Assembly: GCF_000170795.1 (NCBI RefSeq)
Contig: NZ_ABCM01000004.1
Location: 248,001 to 312,000 of the forward strand
Length of the DNA stretch: 64,000 nucleotides
From: Pedobacter sp. BAL39
GTDB taxonomy: Bacteria > Bacteroidota > Bacteroidia > Sphingobacteriales > Sphingobacteriaceae
Direction of reading: 5' to 3'
The position numbers and the translations under genes were made by a program. Below the pieces are notes generated by a model, which saw nothing but the letters and a program-made list of their open reading frames with translations, had not been told where the DNA came from and did not search any database. Below, piece after piece: positions 7,549 through 15,602 of this stretch (positions within the stretch are counted from its first letter, which is position 1; every line of letters begins with the position of its first letter).

Positions 7549-8574
7549 ATGAAGTTAAGTGTTTTAGTCCTCATCGCCGCCTGTGCCGTAGGGCTTTCCA
7601 TCGGGCTGGTCAACTTTTATTTCCAGAAAGACTGGTATTTTATGCTCATGTCTTTCGGGGTTGCTTTTGTGACGAGCTTTATTGTATTTTACTACCTGCT
7701 GGAAAAATACATCTACTCCAAGATTGTACTGATCTATAAGTTGATCCATAACCTTAAACTGGGCAAAGACCTGAAGGACGCCCTTGGCGAATACGTCAGT
7801 TCCGATCCCATCAATGATGTGGAACATGAAGTAAAAGAATGGGCTGGAGCCAAGAAGCGCGAGATTGAGATACTGAGAAAACAGGAACAGTTCAGAAGAG
7901 AGTTTCTGTCCAATGTATCTCATGAGTTTAAAACACCTTTGTTTGCAGTACAGGGATATATAGAAACGCTGCAGGACTGTCTTCTTGATGATCCGGAGCA
8001 GGCAATGAAGTTTCTGAAGAAGGCGGAGACCAATGTGGAACGCCTGAGCTACCTCATCAACGATCTGGATTCCATTTCCAAGCTGGAGTCTGGTGAGATC
8101 CCGATCAACTACGAGAAGTTTGACTTTGTGGTGTTGGCAAAAGAAGTAATGGACGTGCTGGAAGACCGTGCAAAAACCAAACACATCACCATCTCCTTCA
8201 AAGATAAATACACACATCCTGCGTATGTAAGGGCCGACAGGGAGAAGATCCGTCAGGTGATGATCAACCTGATCCAGAACTCCCTGAAATATGGCAAAGA
8301 CCATGGCTCTACTGCCATTAAGATCTTTGAGCTGCACGATCAGTACCTTGTAGAAGTGACAGATGATGGCATTGGTATCGACGAGAAACACCTGCCCCGA
8401 TTATTTGAGCGTTTTTACCGTATTGATACCCATCGTTCCCGTCAGGAAGGCGGCACAGGACTGGGCCTTGCTATCGTAAAACACATCCTTGAAGCACACC
8501 AGCAGATCATTTCGGTGAGAAGCACACTTCAAATAGGCTCCACTTTTGCATTTACATTGGAAAAGATTGGTTAA
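7549..8574 (+). CDS. PhoR-like sensor histidine kinase
   Basis: 341 residues. Two N-terminal TM helices (about 3-23 and 31-51) with only a few residues between them, so there is almost no extracytoplasmic sensor. A short linker leads to the catalytic core: H-box His125 in SNVSHEFKTP, N-box NLIQNSLKYG, G1 DDGIGI, F-box FERFYRID and G2 GGTGLGLAIVKHI. No response-regulator gene is adjacent. The next two genes encode a DUF47 PhoU-like protein and a PiT phosphate transporter behind a candidate Pho box, so a PhoR role in phosphate sensing is likely but inferred from context. A TAACTTGG box (7537-7544) ends 4 bp before the ATG. Confidence 0.87.
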   Translation: MKLSVLVLIAACAVGLSIGLVNFYFQKDWYFMLMSFGVAFVTSFIVFYYLLEKYIYSKIVLIYKLIHNLKLGKDLKDALGEYVSSDPINDVEHEVKEWAGAKKREIEILRKQEQFRREFLSNVSHEFKTPLFAVQGYIETLQDCLLDDPEQAMKFLKKAETNVERLSYLINDLDSISKLESGEIPINYEKFDFVVLAKEVMDVLEDRAKTKHITISFKDKYTHPAYVRADREKIRQVMINLIQNSLKYGKDHGSTAIKIFELHDQYLVEVTDDGIGIDEKHLPRLFERFYRIDTHRSRQEGGTGLGLAIVKHILEAHQQIISVRSTLQIGSTFAFTLEKIG

Positions 8575-8607
8575 CAGCGGGTCAGCTTTTTAAAAATAAC
8601 TTAACAC

Positions 8608-8641
8608 TTAACATTAAATTAACATTACACTCATACTTTTG
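8608..8641 (+). promoter_or_regulatory. Candidate Pho box and promoter of the DUF47-PiT operon
   Basis: Two 11-bp direct repeats lie side by side: TTAACATTAAA (8608-8618) and TTAACATTACA (8619-8629), with a further TTAACA at 8601-8606. Four bases later comes TACTTTTG (8634-8641), a perfect Bacteroidota -7 box. PhoB-type regulators bind tandem 11-bp repeats next to the core promoter, which fits the downstream phosphate genes and the upstream PhoR-like kinase. Confidence 0.6.
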
Positions 8642-8719
8642 TATCATATTTTATAGAGCGGATGGTCTTTGCCTCAGGCGGTATTCATCCAAAAATTAAA
8701 GCAAAATATAAACATAAAG

Positions 8720-9361
8720 ATGAATAGCATTTTTAATTTCTTTACTCCTAAGGACAAAAAGTTCCAACCTCTATTTGAGCAGGCCGGCAGCAATGCATTA
8801 AACATTTCTAAAGCCCTTCTGCTTGCCCTTACGGCAACGGATCTTGAAAAAAGAAAAGAATACATCAAAGAAGTAGAGCGCTTAGAGCATGTTGGTGATG
8901 ACATTACCCACTCCATTTTCCTGGAACTTAGCAAAAACTTTATCACTCCTTTTGACCGTGAGGACATACACGCACTGGCAAGTGCTGTAGATGACATTGC
9001 AGATTACATCCATGCTTCAGCAAGTAATATCGAATTGTACAACATTGTGAACATCGGTGATGCCATGGTGAAACTGGCAGAGCTGCTGGTAGAGATGTGT
9101 ACAGATTTGGAAAAAGCGATCAAAGAATTACGCAGCTTTAAAAATATCCGTGTCATTGCTGATGCCTGTGTAAGGATCAACAGCGGCGAGAATCAGGCTG
9201 ACTATGTAACTAACCTGGCCATTGCCCGTTTGTTTGAATTTGAGACTAATGCTATTGAGCTGATCAAACAAAAAGAAGTCCTTCAAACGCTTGAAATGGC
9301 TACAGATAAATGTGAAGATGCAGCCAACGTGTTGGAATCTATCTTGGTAAAGAACGCTTAA
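8720..9361 (+). CDS. DUF47 (PhoU-like) protein paired with phosphate transporter
   Basis: 213 residues from the ATG at 8720 (MNSIFNFFTPKDKKF). An in-frame ATG or alternative codon upstream at 8669 is possible but less like the family. The protein is all helical with the DUF47 pattern: an N-terminal FxPKDxxF segment, then acidic repeats such as LEHVGDDITH and SAVDDIADYIHASA with regularly spaced Glu/Asp that can bind metal clusters as in PhoU. DUF47 proteins are nearly always encoded directly before PiT transporters and modulate phosphate uptake. Here the PiT gene starts 11 bp after the stop. A candidate Pho box and -7 promoter precede it. Confidence 0.88.
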   Translation: MNSIFNFFTPKDKKFQPLFEQAGSNALNISKALLLALTATDLEKRKEYIKEVERLEHVGDDITHSIFLELSKNFITPFDREDIHALASAVDDIADYIHASASNIELYNIVNIGDAMVKLAELLVEMCTDLEKAIKELRSFKNIRVIADACVRINSGENQADYVTNLAIARLFEFETNAIELIKQKEVLQTLEMATDKCEDAANVLESILVKNA

Positions 9362-9372
9362 ACCTTTAAAAA

Positions 9373-10383
9373 ATGGTAACTACCTTATTGGTTGTTGTAA
9401 TTGTCCTTGCAATTGCCTTCGATTATATTAATGGCTTTCATGATGCAGCGAATTCAATTGCGACTATTGTATCTACCAAAGTATTGTCGCCTTTTCAGGC
9501 CGTATTATGGGCCGCTCTCTTTAACTTCGCTGCATATTTCTATTTTACAGATCATAAAGTAGCCAACACCATCGCGAAGACGGTGGTAGAAAACTTCATT
9601 ACGCTTGAAGTGATTCTTGCCGGTCTAATTGCTGCGATCACCTGGAACTTATTCACCTGGTGGTTCGGTATTCCTTCCAGCTCTTCACATACGCTGATTG
9701 GCGGTTTTGCGGGTGCTGGTATGGCGAAGGCAGCGACGCTGGGCGCAGGCATCATGTCGGCGATCAACCTTGCTCCTATCCTGAAAGTCGTAGCCTTCAT
9801 TGTGCTGGCTCCGGTGATCGGTATGATCATTTCCGTGATCATTTCCATCATTATCCTGCACATTTCCAAAAATGCACGTCCATCCGTAGCTGAGAAATGG
9901 TTTAAAAGACTACAGTTGCTTTCTTCCGCAGCCTTGAGCTTTACCCACGGTGGTAATGATGCGCAAAAGGTTATGGGGATCATCTATGTAGCCATGGTGG
10001 CTTCAAACGTGCTTAAAACGGGTGATGCAATGCCAGAGTGGGTTCCAATCTCCTGTTATGCAGCTATCGGCCTGGGTACCATGAGTGGTGGCTGGAAGAT
10101 TGTAAAAACTATGGGATCTAAGATTACTAAAGTAAATGCCTTCGAGGGTGTAGCTGCAGAGACTGCAGGTGCGGTAACCTTAGGTATCACTGAACACTTC
10201 GGTATACCTGTATCAACAACACATACCATTACGGGATCTATCGTCGGTGTGGGACTGCTGAAAAGGGTTTCTGCTGTACGCTGGGGTGTGACAGTGAGCT
10301 TGCTGTGGGCATGGGTACTTACGATCCCTGTATCGGCTACATTGGCTGGTATTGTTTATGGGGTTATTCACCTGTTCTTTTAA
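9373..10383 (+). CDS. PiT-family inorganic phosphate transporter
   Basis: 336 residues, 9-10 predicted TM helices. Both halves carry the inverted-repeat signature of the family: GFHDAANSIAT with SSSHTLIGG in the N-half, and THGGNDAQKVMGI with PVSTTHTITGSIVGVG in the C-half. PiT proteins are inner-membrane symporters that take up phosphate, usually as a metal-phosphate complex with H+ or Na+. The length is short for the family but typical of the compact bacterial form. It forms an operon with DUF47 (11-bp gap) and ends at a strong terminator. Confidence 0.93.
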   Translation: MVTTLLVVVIVLAIAFDYINGFHDAANSIATIVSTKVLSPFQAVLWAALFNFAAYFYFTDHKVANTIAKTVVENFITLEVILAGLIAAITWNLFTWWFGIPSSSSHTLIGGFAGAGMAKAATLGAGIMSAINLAPILKVVAFIVLAPVIGMIISVIISIIILHISKNARPSVAEKWFKRLQLLSSAALSFTHGGNDAQKVMGIIYVAMVASNVLKTGDAMPEWVPISCYAAIGLGTMSGGWKIVKTMGSKITKVNAFEGVAAETAGAVTLGITEHFGIPVSTTHTITGSIVGVGLLKRVSAVRWGVTVSLLWAWVLTIPVSATLAGIVYGVIHLFF

Positions 10384-10433
10384 TTGAAGATATAGCAGAC
10401 CCCGGTCTGAAATTACATAGTTACATGATTTGA

Positions 10434-10472
10434 AGGTGCTGGAGTCTGAAAAGATGATTCCAGCACCTTTTT
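10434..10472 (+). terminator. Intrinsic terminator of the phosphate operon
   Basis: Perfect 10-bp inverted repeat AGGTGCTGGA (10434-10443) / TCCAGCACCT (10459-10468), 15-nt loop, followed by four more T residues. It lies 51 bp after the PiT stop codon. Confidence 0.88.
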
Positions 10473-10789
10473 GCATTAATGGGTAGAGTCGGCAAAAATC
10501 TGGCGCTTGCAACACATCAATAAGTCAGGTCGACAATCTAGAACGGTACTGCAACCTCAATGGGACCATTCCTGTTTGGTAAAAAGAGCTAAAGGGGCTC
10601 AGTTTCTGGTAGTACCAGCTGCGGAGCGCGCTGTTGTTAATGGAAAATTCAATATCAGACGCTTTTTTCTTTTCTCCCTTGCAGGAACATGGTTTCAGAT
10701 GGAAAAATTGTCGAGATTCTCGGGGAGAACCATAACATTGACGATCACCTTGATCCTTTATTGGAAACTCTAAACGGGGATAAGACCAT
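10473..10789. other. Intergenic stretch, possible gene remnant
   Basis: About 320 bp between the phosphate terminator and the convergent hypothetical gene. Three plus-strand frames are broken, but 10689-10793 reads as 34 well-formed codons (MVSDGKIVEILGENHNI ...), with a segment resembling the C-terminal strand of NTF2/SnoaL-like proteins (DGKIVE). An overlapping 88-codon ORF (10507-10773) has no recognisable features. I see no start region or promoter, so this may be the tail of a decayed gene. Confidence 0.3.
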
Positions 10790-11383
10790 TTAATTTTCTG
10801 CTTGCGTTTTCTTAGGTATATTAAGAATCTCGATAGTTCTCAATGGAAGAAATATCAAGTCCGTTGGGCTACCGTTTTTAGCATGTAATTTGTGGATAAC
10901 ATTGAATACATATCCAAATGGCAATTTGCTATCAATTTGATTGTTGTATTTTTTCGGCGAATAAAGTGATTGGGCAGCATTGAGCGCCGCATTCATGTCA
11001 ATTAATGGTTGGTCGATATGATTTTTATAAAATACAAGAATTGGTATGATAATACTAAACTTCTTATTACCCGTACGCATGAAACTACAATCAGATGTTA
11101 GCAGTCCTTTATATTTAGGGAACATCTGATAAGCAAGACTGTCATTAGCCGTTACTTTAACCACGGTATTCTTTCGGTTATCTGTACGAACTATATCAAT
11201 CTTAAAATTAAATGCATAGATCTGAATACTGTCCTTGAAAATATAATCCAGTTTTAGACAGTTTTTCACATGAGCATTGAATTTTTTTTCATCAATGCTC
11301 CCTTTGTCCTGCGAGTATGACGAAGAAGTAATCATTGCCAAGAAAGCCATAACTATGGCGGTTCTAAATATAAATATCTTCAT
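10790..11383 (-). CDS. Secreted hypothetical protein
   Basis: 197 residues from the ATG at 11383, chosen because it opens directly into a signal peptide (MKIFIFRTAIVMAFLAMI, cleavage near SYSQ-DKGS). A longer start at 11410 would add nine polar residues before the signal. The mature part is alpha/beta with basic and aromatic residues, two Cys (one in KNCLKLDY, one in LTSDCSFM), and no motif I recognise. It is a single gene. Downstream on the same strand is only the phosphate terminator region, and upstream is about 370 bp without a clear gene. Base composition is more AT-rich than its neighbours, which could mean recent acquisition or weak selection. Confidence 0.7.
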   Translation of the reverse strand: MKIFIFRTAIVMAFLAMITSSSYSQDKGSIDEKKFNAHVKNCLKLDYIFKDSIQIYAFNFKIDIVRTDNRKNTVVKVTANDSLAYQMFPKYKGLLTSDCSFMRTGNKKFSIIIPILVFYKNHIDQPLIDMNAALNAAQSLYSPKKYNNQIDSKLPFGYVFNVIHKLHAKNGSPTDLIFLPLRTIEILNIPKKTQAEN

Positions 11384-11750
11384 AATAATAGTATTACTAT
11401 TCATGGGCACTTCGTACCTGTAAACCCTGGCACGGTAGTATCTCTCTCCTGTTGATTGATTATTTTTTTAGCTGGCGTCAGAAGAAGGATCCCGCTTTCT
11501 GCAAGAGCTAGCGCTTTATCCGGATTAGGGACACTAAAAAAGGAACTTCGAATGGAGATCAGAAAAAGACCCGATTACAACGCTTTGAAAAATAAATATC
11601 AGAAATCATGAATAAGACCGCACGAATTGTAACCGCCGTAATTCTGATTGTTGTAATGCTGGTCATTAACTTGCACAATGCCTTTAGCTTCTATCATATT
11701 GATCAGATCTCTTTAACACAATTCTTTATATGGCAGTCTGAGTAAGCTCT
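11384..11750. other. Intergenic region with two tiny ORFs
   Basis: About 370 bp. It contains a 45-codon plus-strand ORF (11608-11745) and, ending at its start, a plus-strand frame that finishes MEIRKRPDYNALKNKYQKS with TGA overlapping the ATG of the 45-codon ORF. No terminator hairpin or strong promoter box was seen. Confidence 0.4.
11608..11745 (+). CDS. Possible small single-TM protein
   Basis: 45 codons. Residues 6-25 form one clear membrane helix (ARIVTAVILIVVMLVINL), followed by a polar stretch with several aromatic residues. The start ATG overlaps the stop of the preceding reading frame (ATGA), an arrangement that suggests translational coupling. The stop lies 6 bp from the end of the convergent anti-sigma gene. 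There is no homology I recognise, and the ORF is short enough to be chance, but the coherent TM helix speaks for a gene. Confidence 0.4.
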   Translation: MNKTARIVTAVILIVVMLVINLHNAFSFYHIDQISLTQFFIWQSE

Positions 11751-13043
11751 TTAAAAAGAAATGTACACCGTCATCCTGCTGCCCTGAACTTTCGGCTGAC
11801 TCCATTTAGGGCCATTCCGCAACAGGCGCTTAGCTTCTGTGTCATGCTCCGCATCCACACTTTTCTGAACCTGAACATCGGAAGGCTGTCCCTTTGCATC
11901 AACAACAAAAGTCAATCCTACCTGAGCGTCTGAGCTTTTTTGCTCTTTTAATCCATTGTTTGCTTTGAGGTAACTTTCCCATTTGGCCCAGCCCCCTACA
12001 GGATTGGAGATCATTTCCTTTGCACGGCTACGGACAGTTACACCAGCAACACGGCCATTTAAAGCCCCGACAACAGTCGTATCCTTTGCCTTGCTATTGG
12101 ACTTAACCACGACCACTTCACTGAGACTCTGCGCATCTCCTTTCATCCTGATTTCCATGGTTTCACCAAGTACAACCGGAGCTTCCTGATTTTTATATCC
12201 GATAGCAGTAGCGACTATTTTTGATGAAGCAAGCAGCTCCGGAGCAGCAAGGTGAAATTCTCCTTTTTGATTGGTCGTCACCCCTTGGTTTGTACCAGCC
12301 AGGTTGACCATAACCCCCTGCATTGGCTCTCCGGTCTCTTCGTCGAGCACCTTGCCATTTAAATTGGCCTTTAGAGGTATTGAACTTTCACTATCGGCAA
12401 TGCGTGTGGCCGCAGCGGTAATCGCCTGTTTTTTCAATGCACTGTATCCTCTGATTTCCGCTTCATTCAGCTGTGGACTTACGGAATCCGCCACAGTAAC
12501 AGGAGCATTCCTTTGCATATTGGCTGCATAAGCGTTTTCGCGCATGTCCATAACGGCCTCATCGACCACAGCCTCGGCCGATGGGCTTTTAATCACATCA
12601 GACTTTGGCAATACTTTAGCCAGCATTGGATCGGAGGGCAATGCGTCGAGCGTATCTTGTTCTAACTTTGGCGCGATGTTCACATCGACCTGTTTAGCTT
12701 GTCCGGCAAGCTGCTGTTTGCGGTTGGCCGTATCTTTCATCCAGAAGATGATGCTCACCGCAATAAACAACACTGCCGCCGTGGCAGCAATACTCAGTCG
12801 CTGCCAGGTAATCACCCTTCCCTTCTTCGCCACCTGCTCTTCAGCTACGCGCTCCTGCAGCTGTTTCTGCAGCAGGGACAGGTTGCTTAACGCACGTTTA
12901 GGAGCAGCACTGAGGCCTGCCAGTGCTTCCGCCACAAAAGGGTCTTCCAGCGCTTCGCGCTCTACCCTGTTCATGGTTTTGGCGTCCAGCTTCCCATCGA
13001 GGTAATCCTCTAATACATTGATATCTAACCAGTCGTTATTCAC
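11751..13043 (-). CDS. Anti-sigma-like membrane protein with carboxypeptidase-regulatory, plug-like and TonB-C-like segments
   Basis: 430 residues. The cytoplasmic N-terminus (1-80) begins LEDYLDGKLDAKTMNRVE, typical of Bacteroidota anti-sigma domains. One TM helix lies at about 84-102, followed by a disordered periplasmic linker, a CarboxypepD_reg-like beta domain at about 228-300 (NGKVLDEETGEPMQGVMVNLAGTNQGVTT), and a short segment like the start of a SusC plug (SLSEVVVV ... GALNGRVAGV, about 310-345). The C-terminal 75 residues look like a TonB C-terminal domain (VQKSVDAEHDTEAKRLLRNGPKW). It overlaps the sigma gene by 8 bp, so it is very likely its membrane regulator, sensing the periplasm or outer membrane. 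Confidence 0.75.
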   Translation of the reverse strand: MNNDWLDINVLEDYLDGKLDAKTMNRVEREALEDPFVAEALAGLSAAPKRALSNLSLLQKQLQERVAEEQVAKKGRVITWQRLSIAATAAVLFIAVSIIFWMKDTANRKQQLAGQAKQVDVNIAPKLEQDTLDALPSDPMLAKVLPKSDVIKSPSAEAVVDEAVMDMRENAYAANMQRNAPVTVADSVSPQLNEAEIRGYSALKKQAITAAATRIADSESSIPLKANLNGKVLDEETGEPMQGVMVNLAGTNQGVTTNQKGEFHLAAPELLASSKIVATAIGYKNQEAPVVLGETMEIRMKGDAQSLSEVVVVKSNSKAKDTTVVGALNGRVAGVTVRSRAKEMISNPVGGWAKWESYLKANNGLKEQKSSDAQVGLTFVVDAKGQPSDVQVQKSVDAEHDTEAKRLLRNGPKWSQPKVQGSRMTVYISF

Positions 13044-13614
13044 TGCTATTCCTTTCTATACAAATTTTCAGGTTCCGCTTCCCATTCTGGATATAGCTCT
13101 TCACTTTCAGCATGTCATAACCCGTAATGTCTGCCACTTCCTTATAACACTTCTCCTGCAAATAGAACAGGTCCACACTAATGCGCTGCTCCTCAGGAAG
13201 TGTTTCCATACACTTCTCCATCACTGTCAGTTTCTTTTCCTTTGTATCATCCATATCAAGATGCACAAAATCTGTGTTTTCCACAAAAGTATCTTCGATG
13301 GAGATGGTGGTATTTTTAGCGTCCTTGCGGAGTGCCATCAGGCAGTGGTTCCTCGTAAGCACATGCAGCCAGCTTTTGAAATTCTGCACCTCATGCACAC
13401 GGAGTTTTTTGATCAGCTCTTCGAAGATCTGCATGACCGCATCCTTGCTTTGCTCTTCATCCTTCAGGTAGTTGAGGCATACCCCGAATACCAGGTGCAT
13501 GTATTTGTTGTACAACAGGCCCAGCACTTCCAGATCACCGCTGCTTTTATACTGCGCAATCAAAGAAGCATCATCACTTTCGGCTATACGGGCGTTGTTC
13601 TTTATAAACTTCAA
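13036..13614 (-). CDS. ECF-type RNA polymerase sigma-70 factor
   Basis: 192 residues. Region 2 at about 22-90 binds core polymerase and the -10 element (YNKYMHLVFGVCLNYL, then DEEQSKDAVMQIFEEL and FKSWLHVLTRNHCL). Region 4 at about 132-185 recognises the -35 element (LPEEQRISVDLFYLQEKCYKEVADITGY). There is no region 1 or 3, so it is an extracytoplasmic-function factor. The downstream gene overlaps by 8 bp and encodes a membrane anti-sigma-like protein, so its activity is probably held at the membrane. The VWA-protein gene starts 98 bp away in the opposite direction and may be under its control. Confidence 0.88.
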   Translation of the reverse strand: MKFIKNNARIAESDDASLIAQYKSSGDLEVLGLLYNKYMHLVFGVCLNYLKDEEQSKDAVMQIFEELIKKLRVHEVQNFKSWLHVLTRNHCLMALRKDAKNTTISIEDTFVENTDFVHLDMDDTKEKKLTVMEKCMETLPEEQRISVDLFYLQEKCYKEVADITGYDMLKVKSYIQNGKRNLKICIERNSSE

Positions 13615-13712
13615 TGTGGTTCAATCGTATAATTCGCTCAAGTATAAAAATATTTTCTGAATATTATATGGAAATTCTCCAAAGCTGACATCATTCCTGA
13701 AAACCAGAAATT

Positions 13713-15602
13713 ATGAAAAAGCTATTGTTATCCCTTTTTATAGCCCTGATTGCTTTCGGCTTTACAGCAGACACGGCACGTACCATCACCGGAACGGTGA
13801 CCGATAAAAATACAGGAGCAGTCCTCCCAGGTGTAGCTGTCCGCGCAAAAGGGACAAAAACAGGGGTAACAACGGACGGCAAAGGACGATACAGCATCCG
13901 CGTCCAGGCCCAGGTATCTGTACTTACCTTTTCCTCTATTGGTTTTGAAACACTGAACCTGCCCATCGGCAAGAAAACAGTGGTCAATGCCGCTATGGAA
14001 CAATCACAGCAAGCATTAAATGAAGTGGCAGTCGTAGGTCACGCTGCACAGAAGCGGATGGAAACCACCGGCTCTGTAATGGTAATGGCACCATCACGTG
14101 GCTCTTTCGTCCACAAAAACATCGTCTATCGTCCACAGGAAACTGAAAGTTATGCCGGCATTAATGAGAATAGATTTCATGATCCCCTGAAAGATCCGCT
14201 ATCTACATTTTCTATAGATGTAGACGCAGCCTCCTATTCCAACGTGCGCCGCATGATCAACAATGGAGGGCTGCCTGAGAAAGATGCGGTGAGGATTGAG
14301 GAAATGATCAACTATTTTGACTACGACTATCCGCAGCCTGCGGGAGATGATCCGGTGAACATCATCACGGAAATTGCTGCAGCCCCCTGGAACAAAAAAC
14401 ACAAACTGGTACAGATCGGCTTGCAGGGAAAAACCATCAGTACCGCAAAACTTCCGTCGTCCAACCTTGTCTTCCTGATTGACGTCTCCGGATCAATGAA
14501 CGACAGCAACAAACTGCCCCTGCTCGTCTCCTCCTTCAAGCTGCTCACCGATCAGCTGAGAAAGACCGACCGCGTAGCGATCGTGGTATATGCAGGCAAT
14601 TCAGGTCTGGTATTGCCCTCTACCAGCGGGGATCAGAAGACGACCATCAAGGATGCACTAAACAAGTTGTCTGCAGGTGGTTCTACTGCTGGTGGTGCAG
14701 GCATCAGACTGGCTTATGAGGTGGCCGCCAAAAATTACATCAAAGGTGGAAACAACAGAGTGATCCTTGCCACAGACGGCGATTTTAATGTCGGCGCCTC
14801 CAGCGATGAGGACATGGAAAAGCTGATCGAGGAAAAACGCAAAAGCGGCGTGTTCCTCACGGTGCTCGGCTTCGGCATGGGCAACCTGAAGGACAGCAAG
14901 ATGGAAGTGCTGGCCGACAAGGGCAATGGCAATTATGCCTATATCGACAACATCAACGAGGCGCGGAAGGTCTTGGTGAATGAATTTGGTGGCACCCTGT
15001 TTACCATTGCTAAGGATGTCAAGTTACAGGTAGAATTCAATCCTGCAAAAGTACAGGCCTACCGCCTGATCGGGTATGAAAACAGACTATTGGAAGATAA
15101 GGACTTCAACGATGACTTGAAAGATGCTGGAGAGCTCGGCTCCGGACATACCGTTACTGCACTCTACGAGGTCATTCCTGTAGGTGTCCAAAGTACCTTT
15201 TCTGCCAGCGTAGATCCCTTGAAGTACCAGCAAAATAAAGTCTCCGCAGGTAGCAATGGCAGTCCGGAATTGCTGACCGTGAAGATGAGGTACAAGGATC
15301 CCGATGGAAAAAAGAGTAAATTATTGCAGGAAGCGGTGATGGACTCCCCGGTTTCCCTTTCAGGCAGCAGCAGCAACTTCAGGTTCGCCGCCGCCGTGGC
15401 TGAATTTGGCATGCTCCTGTGCCAGTCTGACTTTAAGCAGGATGCCTCTTTTGCTCAGGTAATTAACCTTGCCACCAATGCCATGGACAAAGATAAAGAA
15501 GGATATCGTTCAGAATTCTTAAAATTAGTCAGGTCGACGAAGCTATTGGCGAAAGATTTGCTTAGTATTGAGGATTCAAAAGATTTCAATGAAAAAGATT
15601 AG
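13713..15602 (+). CDS. VWA-domain protein (YfbK type) with carboxypeptidase-regulatory domain
   Basis: 629 residues, exported (signal peptide 1-20, LLSLFIALIAFGFTADTA). A CarboxypepD_reg domain covers about 23-105 (TGTVTDKNTGAVLPGV) and a plug-like segment follows (ALNEVAVVGHAAQKR). Next comes the VWF N-terminal domain (about 150-235) and the VWA domain with MIDAS motif D257-V-S-G-S. The DUF3520 type C-terminal region covers about 450-625. YfbK-like proteins are metal-dependent binding proteins of the envelope with no firm function. It shares the first two modules with the anti-sigma protein encoded divergently at 11751-13043, which hints at a common partner. Its last 14 bp overlap the next gene. 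Confidence 0.85.
   Translation: MKKLLLSLFIALIAFGFTADTARTITGTVTDKNTGAVLPGVAVRAKGTKTGVTTDGKGRYSIRVQAQVSVLTFSSIGFETLNLPIGKKTVVNAAMEQSQQALNEVAVVGHAAQKRMETTGSVMVMAPSRGSFVHKNIVYRPQETESYAGINENRFHDPLKDPLSTFSIDVDAASYSNVRRMINNGGLPEKDAVRIEEMINYFDYDYPQPAGDDPVNIITEIAAAPWNKKHKLVQIGLQGKTISTAKLPSSNLVFLIDVSGSMNDSNKLPLLVSSFKLLTDQLRKTDRVAIVVYAGNSGLVLPSTSGDQKTTIKDALNKLSAGGSTAGGAGIRLAYEVAAKNYIKGGNNRVILATDGDFNVGASSDEDMEKLIEEKRKSGVFLTVLGFGMGNLKDSKMEVLADKGNGNYAYIDNINEARKVLVNEFGGTLFTIAKDVKLQVEFNPAKVQAYRLIGYENRLLEDKDFNDDLKDAGELGSGHTVTALYEVIPVGVQSTFSASVDPLKYQQNKVSAGSNGSPELLTVKMRYKDPDGKKSKLLQEAVMDSPVSLSGSSSNFRFAAAVAEFGMLLCQSDFKQDASFAQVINLATNAMDKDKEGYRSEFLKLVRSTKLLAKDLLSIEDSKDFNEKD

Noticed and set aside
7564..8391. 275-codon minus-strand ORF opposite the PhoR-like kinase
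   Set aside because: Fully covered by a gene with all kinase motifs; the antisense product has a composition typical of shadow frames.
10507..10773. 88-codon ORF behind the phosphate terminator
   Set aside because: No domain, odd composition, and it conflicts with the better-looking short frame at 10689-10793.
13018..13632. 204-codon plus-strand ORF opposite the sigma gene
   Set aside because: The minus-strand sigma factor has clear regions 2 and 4; this frame is its shadow.
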